From Euptelea pleiosperma (Eukaryota; Streptophyta; Magnoliopsida; Ranunculales; Eupteleaceae): 64,000 nucleotides of DNA. The position numbers and the translations under genes are program-made. The notes under the pieces are model-generated. The model was not told where the DNA came from, did no database searches, and saw only the letters and a list, made by a program, of their open reading frames with translations. The DNA lies in contig CM068544.1 of assembly GCA_035048495.1 (NCBI GenBank), positions 50,927,893 through 50,991,892 on the forward strand. The letters are read 5' to 3'. Of this stretch, positions 31,389-42,989 are shown piece by piece. Position 1 is the first letter of the stretch, and each line of letters starts with the position of its first letter.

Positions 31389-34300
31389 ACAACTCAGTTT
31401 TGGTTTTTGCGTTTTTTTTTTTGGGTAATCTCCACAATTTTATTGGGAAAGTTTCCCATTTTTTGTTAGTAAGGGTTAGCGTTGTAGAGTGATACATTAC
31501 CAACAGGTGCAAGTAGAATATACTCAGAGCTGATAACACTTTGTCACTTAATACTTCAAGGTGAGTGCCATATAAACCCAAGATACCCTTAAGCAGATGG
31601 TAGTACTTTTCATGCTTAATTTATCTTGACTTCTAATTTCATTTACAAGTAAGGATCAAAACCTAATCACATGTCATAAAACCTGTGCTCTTGTTGTCCA
31701 AATTTAGAACTTAGGAGAAAGTTCATCAAGAAGAAACATAGATGCCAATAAAAGGTTTTATTCTTTCTATGGTGTTTGGTTGCAGGTTTCAAGTTTTGTG
31801 TTGCCATATTAAATGGAATGGAATTTTAGGGTCATTAGGTACCAACATAAGTGGGTTCAAGTCTTTTCTAACCAATTTGCATGTCCAACTCCCATAGGCG
31901 CACTGAGCACCTTTTTGGATGAACCCAACCTTAATTAAATCCAACGAAAAAAGTTGATTTTCATTTGCGCCAATTATACAGGGATGGATCTTATTGCACA
32001 ACGTGTTACAACGAGAAGCTGCTATTGTAGATGGGAAGAAATCGTTTTGTTAAACTTCTGGCTAAAAATTGAAAGTTTTCAGTCATCTGATTCAATTGGT
32101 AAGCTTAATGATACTTTTATGACTCCATAAACATCTATCCTAACGTCTAGTTTTGATAAACCCCGGAGTTCACATTACAAGAAGAGGCATCGAGCTTTGC
32201 TATATAATATTTGGAACAGGCTCCCGGGGGAGAGAGAGAGAGAGGAGACGAAGAGATGGTGTGGGTGCCCAAACGAAGGAGGAAGGGTTGGGAGGTATTT
32301 TGGTCCAAGTGGGGTGTCCAGCTTAAAGACGTGGGTGCCCGAAGAGCGACCCTTCCGAGAATCCAACCCTGGTTTGCTTTGGAAAAAAGTGATCACCAGC
32401 TCAGCGCTATCAAAACCGGGCCTGACAATGCCTGTCAAAAAAGGCCGGTCCTGGGAGCCCGACCCATGATATTTATAGGGGCCTTCCATAATTTTGGCCT
32501 TATATCTAAAGCGATGCCAAAGGAAACAGAGTACAATTACTGAAGGAAAAGTTCTTATAGATAGTTAACTACATCGTAAAAGGTTTTCCGAAGCTACACA
32601 GTAAATCTTCACCGTAGTGTCTAGTTTCCATTTCATGTCGTGGGCTGATGTGTCCAATCCATACCATCCATCCATATGATAGGAGAAAATTTTTTAACCG
32701 GCTATCATGTGCCCAATGATATTGCGCCAGGTACACCAGGGTTAACCTCGCGCAATATCATTGCCCCTACACTTAGGTGTACTTGGTGCAATATCATTGG
32801 CGCGTGATCGCAGTTTTCTAAATTTCCACCACTTCAAAAATTCTCTCATATTATAGATGACACTCTGGATTGGCCATGTGGATAGCGTATATGTGCATGT
32901 CATGTCTATGATAGATGACACTTTGGAACTCTTCCCATTCTTGAAAATCTGCACTTCATAAACCGGAAAACAGACTGTTTCAAGGAAACCAGTGGCATCT
33001 GTCGTCCTGTTCATGCTTTACATCTTGACATTGTGACTCCTAACTATCAATATGACTATCAACTTCATTAACTTGTTCTCAAAAACCACAAACTGCTCTT
33101 CAACAACTTTCTCCAATTCCTCAAAAACAACACAAATTTCTCTTCAACAACTTTCTCATGTTCTCAAACAGTAGCCGTTCTAGTCTTCAATTTTCTTTGC
33201 TATTTCTCTTCTCAAACCGGATATCTCACTCTCAACCTGATCCATTACCATCTTTATTGCCATATTGCAAATTCTTCAACTTCTGTAATCCACCCCTTAA
33301 GATCCATATTGTCTATCCCAGTAACACCAGTCGGAGTATCAACAAAATGCCTAAGTTTTGGAATTCATTTGGTGGCATGTGCGTTTGCACGTGATTAGCA
33401 AATTTAAAGGATTTTTTTGGTGTGTTTGAAGGGCACCGAGCAATTTTTATCGATCAAGTAACATAATATCAGGGGTTCTCTAGCTGAGGAATCCCACCCT
33501 TCTTCCATGCTGGAAAGTCGATTTTGCCATTACAAAGCATCTTCGCCCTACTTGAAGTTTCTTGGAGCAGTTAGTGGTAGCTGGTCAAAGAGATTTGGTT
33601 TGGGGATCGAGAGCAGCTAGAGTTAGGGTGGAGGAGATGGAAGGTGCTAGGTGCGTAAGGAGCTTATAAACGAATGAGAATGTTACACTGTCTGCTATAA
33701 ATTTATATATCGGCCTACTTGAATGGGACCTGAATTGGACCCAATTCCTAATCAGATTCTAGAGCAAGGGCTTGATCCCAACTCGGTTACTGCTCAGCCC
33801 CAAAAACTCAAACCCAAGAATTTCATTGTTATTGTTCTTGTCGTTGTTGCTTTTGTTGTTGTGCGTGTAGCATATCGGATTGTTAGGCTTATCTGATGGG
33901 GGTATACTCTACTGCATCTCAAGCTTTAAGCCCGACTTCAAAGTAGATATAATCAGATCAAAGTCTTAACATATCAAAATAAATGAGTGATCTTTAATAG
34001 GTATGCATTTGCACTCATGAGATACCCACCGAAATCTAATTAAGCTACAATGAGAAAGATTAAAAAATTTGAATCTTGAGTCTGATTCATTGCAAGGCTT
34101 GAGCATAAATAGCTCCATCAATCAATCTAGTACACTCATGATTAATGAGATCAAAAATTTCATGTTACTTCCAAGCCTTGATTATATTTACAGAGCAATC
34201 ATCAAGCATTTCAAGTACAAGATGAAGGTGTAAAAACAAAGTTCTCTTTAACTCATCCTTGGACCGCTATCAAGTTGAGTTGAGTTGACAAGGTTCTTTA

Positions 34301-34866
34301 ACTCCATGTTTTCTTGATGCCAAGTAATAACTCTTCCAATTACAGTGATGGCATAATTTTATAGCCATACTTTCCCCTCCAACAGCTGATAAGTTACATG
34401 AATCAATGATGTTTACCATGCTGTGCTAAGGGGCCCAACTAGATTAGATACAACACGCCGAGAGAAGAAAAAAACAAAGTACATAAAATACCTTATGAGA
34501 ATGAACTCGATACTCTTGAACTCCATGTTTTCTTCAGCTTATTGGTGCAGAGAATAAAGAACCTATGCCCCGCCCCTCAAAACCACCAACATTTCTTCTT
34601 TTTCTCCTCTCCTCCCCCTCCTCCTCCTCCTTTCAGTAAGAAATTGCCACCCCATCAATCTGATCAAACTCCAAGGTTGGAAGCCTCAAGATATCAAGTA
34701 TCTCCAAGCATAGTTGAGAATCCAACATTATACAACTATCTCAAACCATGTTGAAACCTCATGTACATGTGACAGAAATCAGAGATCTCATAGTTATGGA
34801 TCTTGGAATCAATACTAGCTTTCTGTTCCCACTTCTTGAACCGAAACACCTCCAAGAAGCTCTTTC
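31389..34866. other. Intergenic between EF-P and the PPR gene; no gene seen
   Basis: It starts with the EF-P 3' untranslated region. Features seen are a short GA run near 32230, GGCCGGTCCTGGGAGCCCG at about 32440 (matching the arm end of the fold-back at 42567), and the small fold-back at 32700-32815. Open frames of 90-115 codons in 32175-32543 lie over this repetitive DNA and look accidental. The stretch 33400-34500 shows nothing I recognise. Confidence 0.55.
32700..32815. repeat. Small fold-back with repeated CAATATCATTG
   Basis: CAATGATATTGCGCCAGG, CGCGCAATATCATTGCCC and GTGCAATATCATTGGCGC occur in alternating orientation within 115 bp, with GGTACACC and GGTGTAC also mirrored. Probably a MITE remnant. 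Confidence 0.6.
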
Positions 34867-36627
34867 TCATTCATTGAACATTCCTTTTGGCTCCCGATGG
34901 GGAACAACACCTCGCTTCAATGCTGCCCCGTATACTTTACAAGCATCCAACAACCTTCCCTGTCGATTGAATTCATCAATCAATAGGTTATAAGAAATTC
35001 TACTAGGGATTATACTTACAGTAGTCATAAGGACCAATACAAGTAAGGCTTCATCAACCCTTTCCTCACTGCAAAGTGCTCGGATAACAGCATTGAATGT
35101 AATCATCCTTGGAGGATACCCAATTCTTACCATCTCGTGTAAATTGACAACAGCCTTCTCTGTCTCCCCTCCAATGGACAGAGTTTGGATCACCAAGCTA
35201 TATGTGTAGGGGTAAAGACCGGACCCTACCTTCTTGATTCTCTCAAACACTTCCTCGACATCTTTTAACAGCTCTTCATCAGTCCAAGATCTCCTGCAAA
35301 TTCCTCTAAGGAGAGTGTTCATCATTCTCTCGTTAACTTCGAAACCAATCCCCAACATCTCCTTATAAACCTGTAGAGCTGCAAGAATTTTATTCCATTT
35401 CAGCAGGCCATGTAACAAAGTGCTGTAACTAATATAATCAGGCTGGCAATCTCTCTCCTTCATTTGCTTCAAGAGACTAATCCCCTCCAAGGGCCTCCCT
35501 TCCTTGCAATAGCCATTAAACAATGTATTGAAAGTGACCACGGTTGGCTTTAATCCCACAGCTATAGCCTCTTTGAGCAACTCCATTCCCTCGTCTGATC
35601 TACCCACCTTACAGAAGCCATCCATAACCGCAGTGTAAGTATAAATGTCCGGTTTCTTGGAAGATTTCTTGATCTTCATCAACAGATCAAATGCTTCCTC
35701 AACCCTACCCACGTAACATAGCCCGTTGATCAAGCAATTGTAAGTCTGGACAGTGGGTTCACATCCAATTCGATCCATGACCTCAAACAGCTCCAAAGCT
35801 TTCTTCAATCTCCCCCTTCTACTGAATGAATTGATCAGAATCGTGAAAGTTACAACATTCGGAGGAAACCCATTTTCCACCATCTGGTCTAAGACACCTC
35901 TGGCTTTCTCCAGTTCATTTTTCTTGCAGTAACACCTAATCATGATAGAAAATGTCCGAGAATCCGGCACTAAATCATAAGACGATAATTTATAGAACAG
36001 TTTCACTGCCGATTCTTGCTCATCTGCTTTCACTAGAGCCATGAGGAGATTGTTGAATTCTGGAAGCATCGGAATTCTACCATCTTTCTCGAAAAAATCG
36101 AGAATTTCAATTCGTTCTCCAGCAGGTAAACTTCTAAGTCTTTCAACAAAATCACTAACTTGTAATGAACCATTTCTGTTAACAGAACCCAAAAGTTCTA
36201 CTTTTTCTTTCATGGGTACATTGTCTTTCTTGACTAGATGAACAGTGTCTAGCCCATTTTTTGTGGGTATTCTCTCATTTTCCTCAATAAAGTGGACATT
36301 CTCTAGTTCTAGGTTTAAGGGTAATCTTCCTTTTTCCTTAACAAAAACTTGATTCTCGTCCTCTTTATCTTTCGTTGGTAATCTATCATTTTCCTTAACG
36401 AAATCAGAAATTGGTTTTTTGGGTAATCGATCATTATTGAGAACAAGATTGAGAGTCTCTACTGAGGAATTTCTACTCGAGAAAGACAACGTTGCAAGGA
36501 GAATCAGCTTACCTTGTTGGGTTTTGTTGTAGTTGTTGCCGTTGAAAGGATGTCGAAGTAAGGAGGACCAGTGGGGAGACTGGGGAACAGAGCAAGATAG
36601 AGGAGAGGGAGAGAGAAACGAAGGCAT
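34867..36627 (-). CDS. P-class pentatricopeptide repeat protein
   Basis: A single intronless frame of 586 codons plus stop. The start is the ATG at 36627; the frame stays open a few codons upstream but without an ATG. Residues 1 to about 50 are Ser/Pro/Leu-rich and could be an organelle targeting peptide. Residues 60-150 hold irregular repeats (VKENDRLPTK, VKEKGRLPLN, IEENERIPTK, VKKDNVPMK). From about 189 to 579 there are roughly eleven 35-residue PPR motifs, such as VVTFTILINSFSRRGRLKKA, TYNCLINGLCYVGRVEEAFD and TFNTLFNGYCKEGRPLEG. One is lengthened at about 447-460. No E, DYW or SMR domain follows, so this is a plain P-class protein. The family binds organelle RNA for processing or stability (established). 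The target and exact Arabidopsis counterpart are not known to me. Confidence 0.93.
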   Translation of the reverse strand: MPSFLSPSPLSCSVPQSPHWSSLLRHPFNGNNYNKTQQGKLILLATLSFSSRNSSVETLNLVLNNDRLPKKPISDFVKENDRLPTKDKEDENQVFVKEKGRLPLNLELENVHFIEENERIPTKNGLDTVHLVKKDNVPMKEKVELLGSVNRNGSLQVSDFVERLRSLPAGERIEILDFFEKDGRIPMLPEFNNLLMALVKADEQESAVKLFYKLSSYDLVPDSRTFSIMIRCYCKKNELEKARGVLDQMVENGFPPNVVTFTILINSFSRRGRLKKALELFEVMDRIGCEPTVQTYNCLINGLCYVGRVEEAFDLLMKIKKSSKKPDIYTYTAVMDGFCKVGRSDEGMELLKEAIAVGLKPTVVTFNTLFNGYCKEGRPLEGISLLKQMKERDCQPDYISYSTLLHGLLKWNKILAALQVYKEMLGIGFEVNERMMNTLLRGICRRSWTDEELLKDVEEVFERIKKVGSGLYPYTYSLVIQTLSIGGETEKAVVNLHEMVRIGYPPRMITFNAVIRALCSEERVDEALLVLVLMTTVSIIPSRISYNLLIDEFNRQGRLLDACKVYGAALKRGVVPHREPKGMFNE

Positions 36628-37403
36628 GAGAAACACAGAGAGTTCTTGTTCTCACATTGGATGGATGGATAGATAGATTGGGTGTTTTTGATCTTACGAA
36701 AGCAGTCATGCTAGTCACTATTTGTACACGATATTGCTAAAGTGCGCCGATGTGTTTTGGAGGTTAAACGTCGCCACAGACCACAGGGTCGAGGTCAGGA
36801 CTCAGGAGTCGTGTGACTAGGCTCGCTACTCGGCCTGGTCAACTTGGGATGTTTGGAAACACAAATATGGGGCCAGTTGTTCTGGCCTGTGTTTGGGTAA
36901 GCGTGTGAGAACCACGTTTTTCAGATTTTGTTCAACCCGAGTTGGCTTTTGAAAAGAGGTTGCAACATTGAACCAGTTCTTTGAGACTGGAACTGGGCTT
37001 GGCCATGGAAGCATGAGCTTTTTTTAAATGGGCCCACAAGGGATGATCTTAGTGAGACCGTCAGATGCATATTGGTGCAATACCGGTTTAGGACCCACTA
37101 TCCGATGCCTACCACTTAGGAGATCTCACAAGTCAACTTATAACAGCCACCCGATCACACAACTAATACAGCATTGGGTTGATGTTGGGCTTTACATGTT
37201 GATCCAGCTGATCCACATACACTCAGATCGGGTGGGTCCACACCGGAAGGTAAGATCACCAGTACAGCAATTTTGCCCGGTTTTTATACATTTATTGGTC
37301 AGGAAGTCCCAACTCAACCGGTCCAACCTGTCCGGTTTAAAACACTGAGTTATCACTATTCGAGCATATAATTTGCCATTACACTTGAAAATTTTATCTA
37401 TAA
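36628..37403. other. PPR promoter side and spacer; no gene seen
   Basis: This covers the upstream region of the PPR gene and a repetitive-looking spacer. Short frames at 36826-37348 show no family resemblance. Confidence 0.5.
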
Positions 37404-37595
37404 GGGCGTATTTGATTGCTAATTTCTAATGGGGAAATCAAATTTTCTAGCCATTTTAAATCGGAAAAATTTTCTCACGTAATTGGAATTGCATATATTT
37501 TCTCGGGTGCAATCAAACAGCGCTATCAGACATATTATTAATTTCTAGGAAAATGTTATATGGGAGGAAAATTTTCTGTGCAAACAAACACTCCC
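37404..37595. mobile_element. PIF/Harbinger-type (Tourist-like) MITE
   Basis: GGGCGTATTTGATTGCTAAT starts it and CAAACAAACACTCCC ends it. It is flanked by TAA on both sides (37401-37403 and 37596-37598). A 3-bp TAA duplication with GGGCGTGTTTG-like termini is typical of the Harbinger group. Confidence 0.75.
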
Positions 37596-37711
37596 TAAAT
37601 ATATATGTGAAAAAATACAAAACCACATTGTAAAAAACTAGACTTGCTGAACATAAATAGGCAAAAAAGACAACTATGAAAGGTGCTAAAGCTGAGGCAC
37701 GACCACAGCAT

Positions 37712-38044
37712 TCAAACTCGCACAGATCTGCTAAACGTCTTCCAATAGAGGGGATCCTTTGGATTTGGGTCTTGCCTTCTTCCTCCCCTTCTACAAAAAA
37801 TTGGTTTTAAGAATTTCTTCAGGAGCTTTGGCAAACCCGAACGTCGCCCTTGCCGTTGTCGTACCTGTGAGACCAGTGGTGGATGTAGTGGTGGTGCAAG
37901 AGATAGAACCGCATACGGATCCGACAAACTCCTACCTAGTATGACTTGATTGAGATGGACCTCAAAGGATCGTCTCTCAAACTGGTCGAATAACGAGCTA
38001 TGCTCGTCCCCAAACCTTCTATGAATTCCTGCTCTTCCTTCCAT
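37712..38044 (-). CDS. Small basic plant protein, unknown
   Basis: A single frame of 110 codons plus stop. The start taken is the ATG at 38044 (MEGRAGIHRRFGDEHSSLFD); the frame upstream opens only with TTG. Segments FERRSFEVHLNQVILGRSLS, SGLPKLLKKFLKPIFCRRGG and a C-terminal YWKTFSRSVRV look conserved in style: compact, basic, ending in an aromatic/basic motif. There is no signal peptide or membrane helix. I do not recognise the family with certainty. It could be a chance frame, but amino-acid composition favours a gene. A Harbinger MITE lies 116 bp past its stop codon. Confidence 0.6.
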   Translation of the reverse strand: MEGRAGIHRRFGDEHSSLFDQFERRSFEVHLNQVILGRSLSDPYAVLSLAPPLHPPLVSQVRQRQGRRSGLPKLLKKFLKPIFCRRGGRRQDPNPKDPLYWKTFSRSVRV

Positions 38045-38265
38045 TATGACAAAGGAGAGCGTTTCATCAACCAAGACGTTCTCAACATAAATATACCCCC
38101 ACCAAACTCTTCAACCACTTTATTCTTCCTTGCATCAATGAAGTTCGTTCTTTTTTTTTTTTTTTTGTTCTTCACCTTTATGAGCCTTATCACACACAAA
38201 AGTAATAAGAGCAATTGCAGATCTGATTATTAACTTTTCAAGTTGTCTAGTACTCTAGTTTGGGC

Positions 38266-38452
38266 GGACAAATCTAGAATGCAACTAAACATTGTCAGTA
38301 CTGTTGGATGTCCCTTGAAAAATGTGTTATTTCAATGTTTTCAAAAAAAAAAAATTTATAAATTAAAAATACGTTTTTCAAGGAGCACTCAATGGTGGAT
38401 ACAATGTTTGCATACTTTTAAGTATGTAAACAGTTGCATACTAGATTTGTCC
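38266..38452. mobile_element. MITE with GGACAAATCTAG ends and 9-bp duplication
   Basis: A 187-bp element with inverted ends GGACAAATCTAGAATGCAAC and GTTGCATACTAGATTTGTCC, flanked by an exact 9-bp repeat AGTTTGGGC (38257-38265 and 38453-38461). Its arms fold back: AACATTGTCAGTACTGTTGG mirrors CAATGGTGGATACAATGTTT with mismatches. The target-site length fits Mutator-type insertion. Confidence 0.88.
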
Positions 38453-39110
38453 AGTTTGGGCCTATTTCATTGTACTGTGAGTCTGTTATATAGACGCGGA
38501 TTAATCAATCTGGACCATCCAATTGATGATCTACTATTCACATCAATTTTTTTTTATTTTACATTAGATCATTTCTAACCAACGATGGATATTCAATCTT
38601 GATTGCCACCCCCAAACTTAACTTAACCAAATAATTATTACTTTTCTTAAGGTAATGGTGCATGCCTAAAAACTGCCAACACTTGGGGAGTATATGTGTA
38701 ACCTCGGGCCGAGTAGCTAACTAGTAAAATTAACTTATTTGCCGACTTTATCAACCAATATAGATTGGTTTGAAGGGGGTGAGAGTCAACTTCTCGAGGA
38801 AGACTAACTGGGGCAAAGGAACTTGGCTACTCGAGTAAGTCAACATGATTCCTCAAGCAAATACAGTTCTCACATGCTTATGATGGAACACTTCTCGCCA
38901 ACTTAAGATAAGACGGTTCTCATTTCAAGATAGGATATGACCTACTTATCCATAATAATGAGAACATTGAGAAGAGTGACATAGCTACTATCCTCTCATT
39001 GCAATCATGCTTGGCACATAGGAGACATCACATACCACCTAGCACTGGTACCTCTACAAATAACGATCTTCTTCACTGTTCAAGGAGACGAAGAAATTCG
39101 GACTGAAGAA

Positions 39111-39130
39111 AACACACACACACACACACA
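39111..39130. repeat. (AC)n microsatellite
   Basis: About ten AC units. Confidence 0.85.
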
Positions 39131-39701
39131 TTGACGTAGCTTGAAACAATACAAGAGATATGACCAGCGTCAATATCTCAAGGTTTGGAATCCACCAAAC
39201 AGAGAAAAACTCTCAAAGGAGCTAAATCACGAAATCTTATTGAACAAAAAATTGTTTTTGCCTTTCGACTTACAACCTATTTAATGCAAAACAAAAAGAG
39301 GAAAATTACTAAAAATGACAAAATCTAGTTAAGCATGGAAACTGATAATGGTAGTGCCTAGAAGCATGACAGAATCGACGGTGATAGATTATGATTTCTA
39401 TAATTAAAGTTATTGTTAAAACAAAAACTTCCTAAAATAGTAAATTGACCGTTTTCACTCCCTAAATGATGGAATTTAGCCGAAAAACAACGTACATCTC
39501 GACAAAGTTGTGACTGTTGCTTATCTTGTCGTTTCCTTTCAAAATGTCCGGCCTTGTGTGATTTTGATACTGTTGACAATTTCGTTAATATCTGTTATGT
39601 CCTTTTTCCATCAACAAGTCAATTACTGCCCGTTTTGTGTCCCTTTAGTACCGTTTGAGCTTTTGACAATCCAAAAGCTCCATAAAAGAATCCGCTACAT
39701 G

Positions 39702-39702
39702 T

Positions 39703-39789
<87 letters not shown>
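39702..39789. repeat. Compound (TC)n(AC)n microsatellite
   Basis: About 35 TC units with one interruption pass directly into about nine AC units. An open frame across it encodes only Ser-Leu and Thr-His repeats and is not a gene. Confidence 0.93.
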
Positions 39790-40246
39790 ATTCACCGGCT
39801 TACATGCGATTCGAGCAATTGACTTCTCTGTTCATCATCAGAAACAGTTAGCCGATCATTCAAGTCGGACATTGATGTGTTGGGTCAGATTTATCACTGT
39901 TAACCAAAAAATATACTTACACCATGTAGGTATCTAAAGTTCCTATTAAATCAGGTCTGTCAATCCTATAGAAAGTGAACATTTCAATCACTTCGGGATT
40001 TGTGCACTACACCCAATATGTGAGAAATCAAGACGAAGATCGAACTGAATGTTTTCTTTGTTCAGAATGAGAAGAAATTTTCTTCCATTCCTCTAAGTTT
40101 TGACATGTACAAATATCAGAATGTAAAATTAGCATATGTTTTTAACCCCAATTTGGCCTCCTAAGGACCTCAATATCGATATCGAACGGTTGATAACTGT
40201 TGGTAATGCGACGAAGATGTTCAAGTGTCAACACAATTCAAGTTGT

Positions 40247-42433
40247 TCAATAATTGGCAAAAAGAGACGCCATTTCCTTCACCCATAAGGATGCCATGGA
40301 AATGAAAATTGCAAGCGCTTTGGGGTCTCGAGGGTTACCAAGCTGCCATACAAACAAATGAGAACACTTCAGAATAAAAAATACGAGGAAGATAATTGTG
40401 AGAGCTATGTTTTCATATCTTACCACGTGAAATGAGGTTAGGCACGAAATAAACACCTTGCCCACCAAATATGGTTCCATCCCCTTCAATGTTATTGCGC
40501 CTCTGTTTAACTGCACACAAGTAAACACGTGAGGGGTCGTGCCGGGCCAGTTTCGGGCTGGTTCAGGCCGGGCTTCAAATTTACACGAAACCCCCGATAC
40601 TCGATTATATGATAGACCCGACCCATTATGATAGACCGAACCTAACACATTATAGCAATCGTACCTGACCCATTGACAACCCGAAATGATACACGCATGG
40701 CCAGTAAAAATGTTTATTTTGTTCAAGCCCCTAGCTCAATTGATATATGTTCTGTATCTTGATCATGAAATTGCCCGTCTCGATCTATCGGTTGATTGTA
40801 CTGCCCCGACTTAGCTAAGGGCGTGTTTGATTGCCAAGTGGGAAAATTGCATTTTCCTCAGGAGAACACAACTGTCCATTGTTGGATAGCCATTTTAAAT
40901 CTGTATAATTTTCCCTATTAAGCCTGGAATTCATTTCCCAACCAGATAGGTGAGAAGTCATTTCCACTTGAAAATTCGTCTTTATTTTCTCACATGATTG
41001 AAATATGTGTTCACAGTTGTAATCAATCAGCCATTCAAGGCATTTTCCAGATGTATTTTTTCCGGGAAAAAATTTCTGTGCAATCAAACACGTCCTAAGT
41101 AGAAAATTTTGGAGGTTTAAGAGTGTCTTACCATAAATAAAACAATGGAGACGAAAGCTGCAAGAAAGAAACCGCTTAATTTCTTCCTTCCATCGATTTG
41201 AGACAACCTTGTAAAAATAACCTGAAAATTTCAAAATAAGAAAAATTAGATGAAGCGATGAACCCGGGTAAATACTCATCATAAACAAAATTTGAGAATT
41301 TACTGACCTCAGTAAATACATATAAACAGCCAAAAGAGAGAGTATGGTTCCATGCCATCCAAACATCCTTTGAAACATGATCCATGTAATTCAAGTAATT
41401 CAAATAAAACACAATCAAACATGCGATGAACGCCACAAAAATTACAGATAAATTAGTATTTTTCGATAGAAAATTCTTAAATAGCAAAACCAGGTAAAAT
41501 AAGAGTGTAAAAGTATGGATGGTAATTCCTTCTTGGTCCTTCTCGGAGACTGAACGAGAAAGAAGAGCGAGATTTCCGGCGAATAATGAACTAATTGATT
41601 CCTGCAAATATACCATTTTCCCTTGTTAATTTAGAAAAAAAATATAAAAATTTGAATACTCCAAAATGAAAATGAAAACAGAGGAATAATACATGAGCAT
41701 GCCATTGTAAAATCACTCCAAAATGCTTCAATGATTCCATGTAGATTGGTGCACAATGGTTGGATGCTCCTACATCTAACCCCCTTGAAAAGAATTCGAC
41801 AAATGCAGATATTGCAATTGGCATTCCCAACGGAAAAAAAAAGAAAAAATACTTGGAGTAGTTGCTGATCTTCAATTTAAGAATTGTCTAAGTCGAAATC
41901 GAAATCTTGGTATTGATTCTTTTGATTTTCAGATGAATCAGATCATCAGTGTATAATAAGGTAGGACATGCGTACACATACATACATGGACGTATAAGTA
42001 CATACATTTATAGATGGATTCATACCTCATAAACCCTTTCCCTATGATGCTTCGCCGGAAAACTAATTTCGGAGTGCTGGACAGCCGATTTCTTCTCACC
42101 AGTAACTGCTTCGTTCTTAAAGCGTTTAGCACGAAAACTCCCCAAAATTCTGAGGAATTTCGATTTCAAGATCCTTCTCCTTCGCGCTGAGTCGTCTCCT
42201 GTCTCCGCGCTCACTTTCAAGAGAAATCGCTGGAGCTTCAGTAGAACAGTGAATCGGGTTTCGTAGAATCTCCAAGAGGGAAGAATTTTCGAGGCCCTAA
42301 ACTTGAAATTGAAGTTCTTGGCCTTAGCATGAACAGAGATTTTCCATGCCTGATGCCTAACTGCTTCCATTTCTGAGTTCTTGGCCTTAGCATGAACAGA
42401 GATTTTCCATGGCCGATGCTTAACTGCTTCCAT
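40247..42433 (-). CDS. Multi-pass membrane protein, unrecognised family
   Basis: Six exons: 42433..42026, 41869..41693, 41601..41308, 41221..41132, 40510..40424 and 40342..40247. All are phase 0 and sum to 1152 nt (383 residues plus stop). The start is the ATG at 42433; the exon-2 acceptor could instead lie 18 nt further in. Residues 1-136 are strongly basic and begin with two 21-residue repeats (EMEAVKHRPWKISVHAKAKN and EMEAVRHQAWKISVHAKAKN). Later exons carry hydrophobic helices: YFFFFFPLGMPIAISAFVEF, TFTLLFYLVLLFKNFL, LSVIFVAFIACLIVFYLNYL, LSGFFLAAFVSIVLFM and ALAIFISMASLWV. I do not recognise the family. The consistent phase-0 chain argues for a real gene. Intron 4 (40511-41131) contains a Harbinger MITE. 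Confidence 0.72.
40819..41095. mobile_element. PIF/Harbinger-type MITE in an intron
   Basis: GGGCGTGTTTGATTGCCAAG begins the element and GTGCAATCAAACACGTCC ends it, between TAA duplications (40816-40818 and 41096-41098). It is 277 bp long. Its right end lies only 34-37 bp from the exon-4 donor of the membrane-protein gene. Confidence 0.88.
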
Positions 42434-42440
42434 TTCTGAG
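42315..42440. repeat. 63-bp in-frame tandem duplication
   Basis: TTCTTGGCCTTAGCATGAAC recurs exactly 63 bp later (42315 and 42378). It gives two 21-residue units at the N-terminus of the membrane protein. The copies differ at only a few bases, so the duplication is recent. Confidence 0.9.
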
Positions 42441-42566
42441 CAGAAAAGCGAAGAACTACCCACAAGAGGACAAGAAAAGTGTGCCTGCTTTCTTTTGCGT
42501 CTCAAGATTTATACATGTACTAGCCGTTGGAAAAGAGGATTTCCCCAAAAAATTTAAATTGATAAA

Positions 42567-42950
42567 GGGTCGGGCTCCAGAGACCGGCTCCCGTTACAGG
42601 ACACAATATGAGTCACGTGGCGCACTCTTAGATGACTCTGACCGTATGGATGGTTGGCCAATCGCTAGGTGGACCTACGAACCAAAAATCAGCTTGATTA
42701 AGGATTTTAAAACTTTGGATCTTTGTACCTCAAATACTGCTTAAATTCACACAGTTGAGATCAACCCATGAAAATAAGTCCAATCCAACGCCTATAAGTC
42801 ACTAATTAGGCTGATTTTTGGTTTTTAGGTCCACCTAGGTATTGGAAAAACATCCATACGGTCAGAGTCCTCTAATATTGTGCCACGTCGCTCATATCGT
42901 GTCCTGTAAGGGGAGCCGGTCAATAAAGGCCGGTCCCCGGAGCCCGACCC
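42567..42950. repeat. G-box fold-back repeat with GC-rich arm ends
   Basis: The outer arms GGGTCGGGCTCCAGAGACCG and CCGGTCCCCGGAGCCCGACC are inverted. Next inside are TACAGGACACAATATGAG with CACGTGGCGC, and CTCATATCGTGTCCTGTA. The rest follows the family plan (CCGTATGGAT, TAGGTGGACC, AAAAATCAGC and their mirrors). Confidence 0.82.
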
Positions 42951-42989
42951 ATTGGTAAAATGTATAGTTGCAACGGTTGCAAGGAAGAC

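Noticed and set aside
32175..32543. Overlapping 90-110 codon frames on both strands
   Set aside because: GC-rich repetitive DNA with frames open in several phases and no family resemblance; chance frames.
39510..39851. 113-codon frame across the microsatellite
   Set aside because: Mostly Ser-Leu and Thr-His encoded by (TC)n(AC)n; a by-product of the simple repeat.
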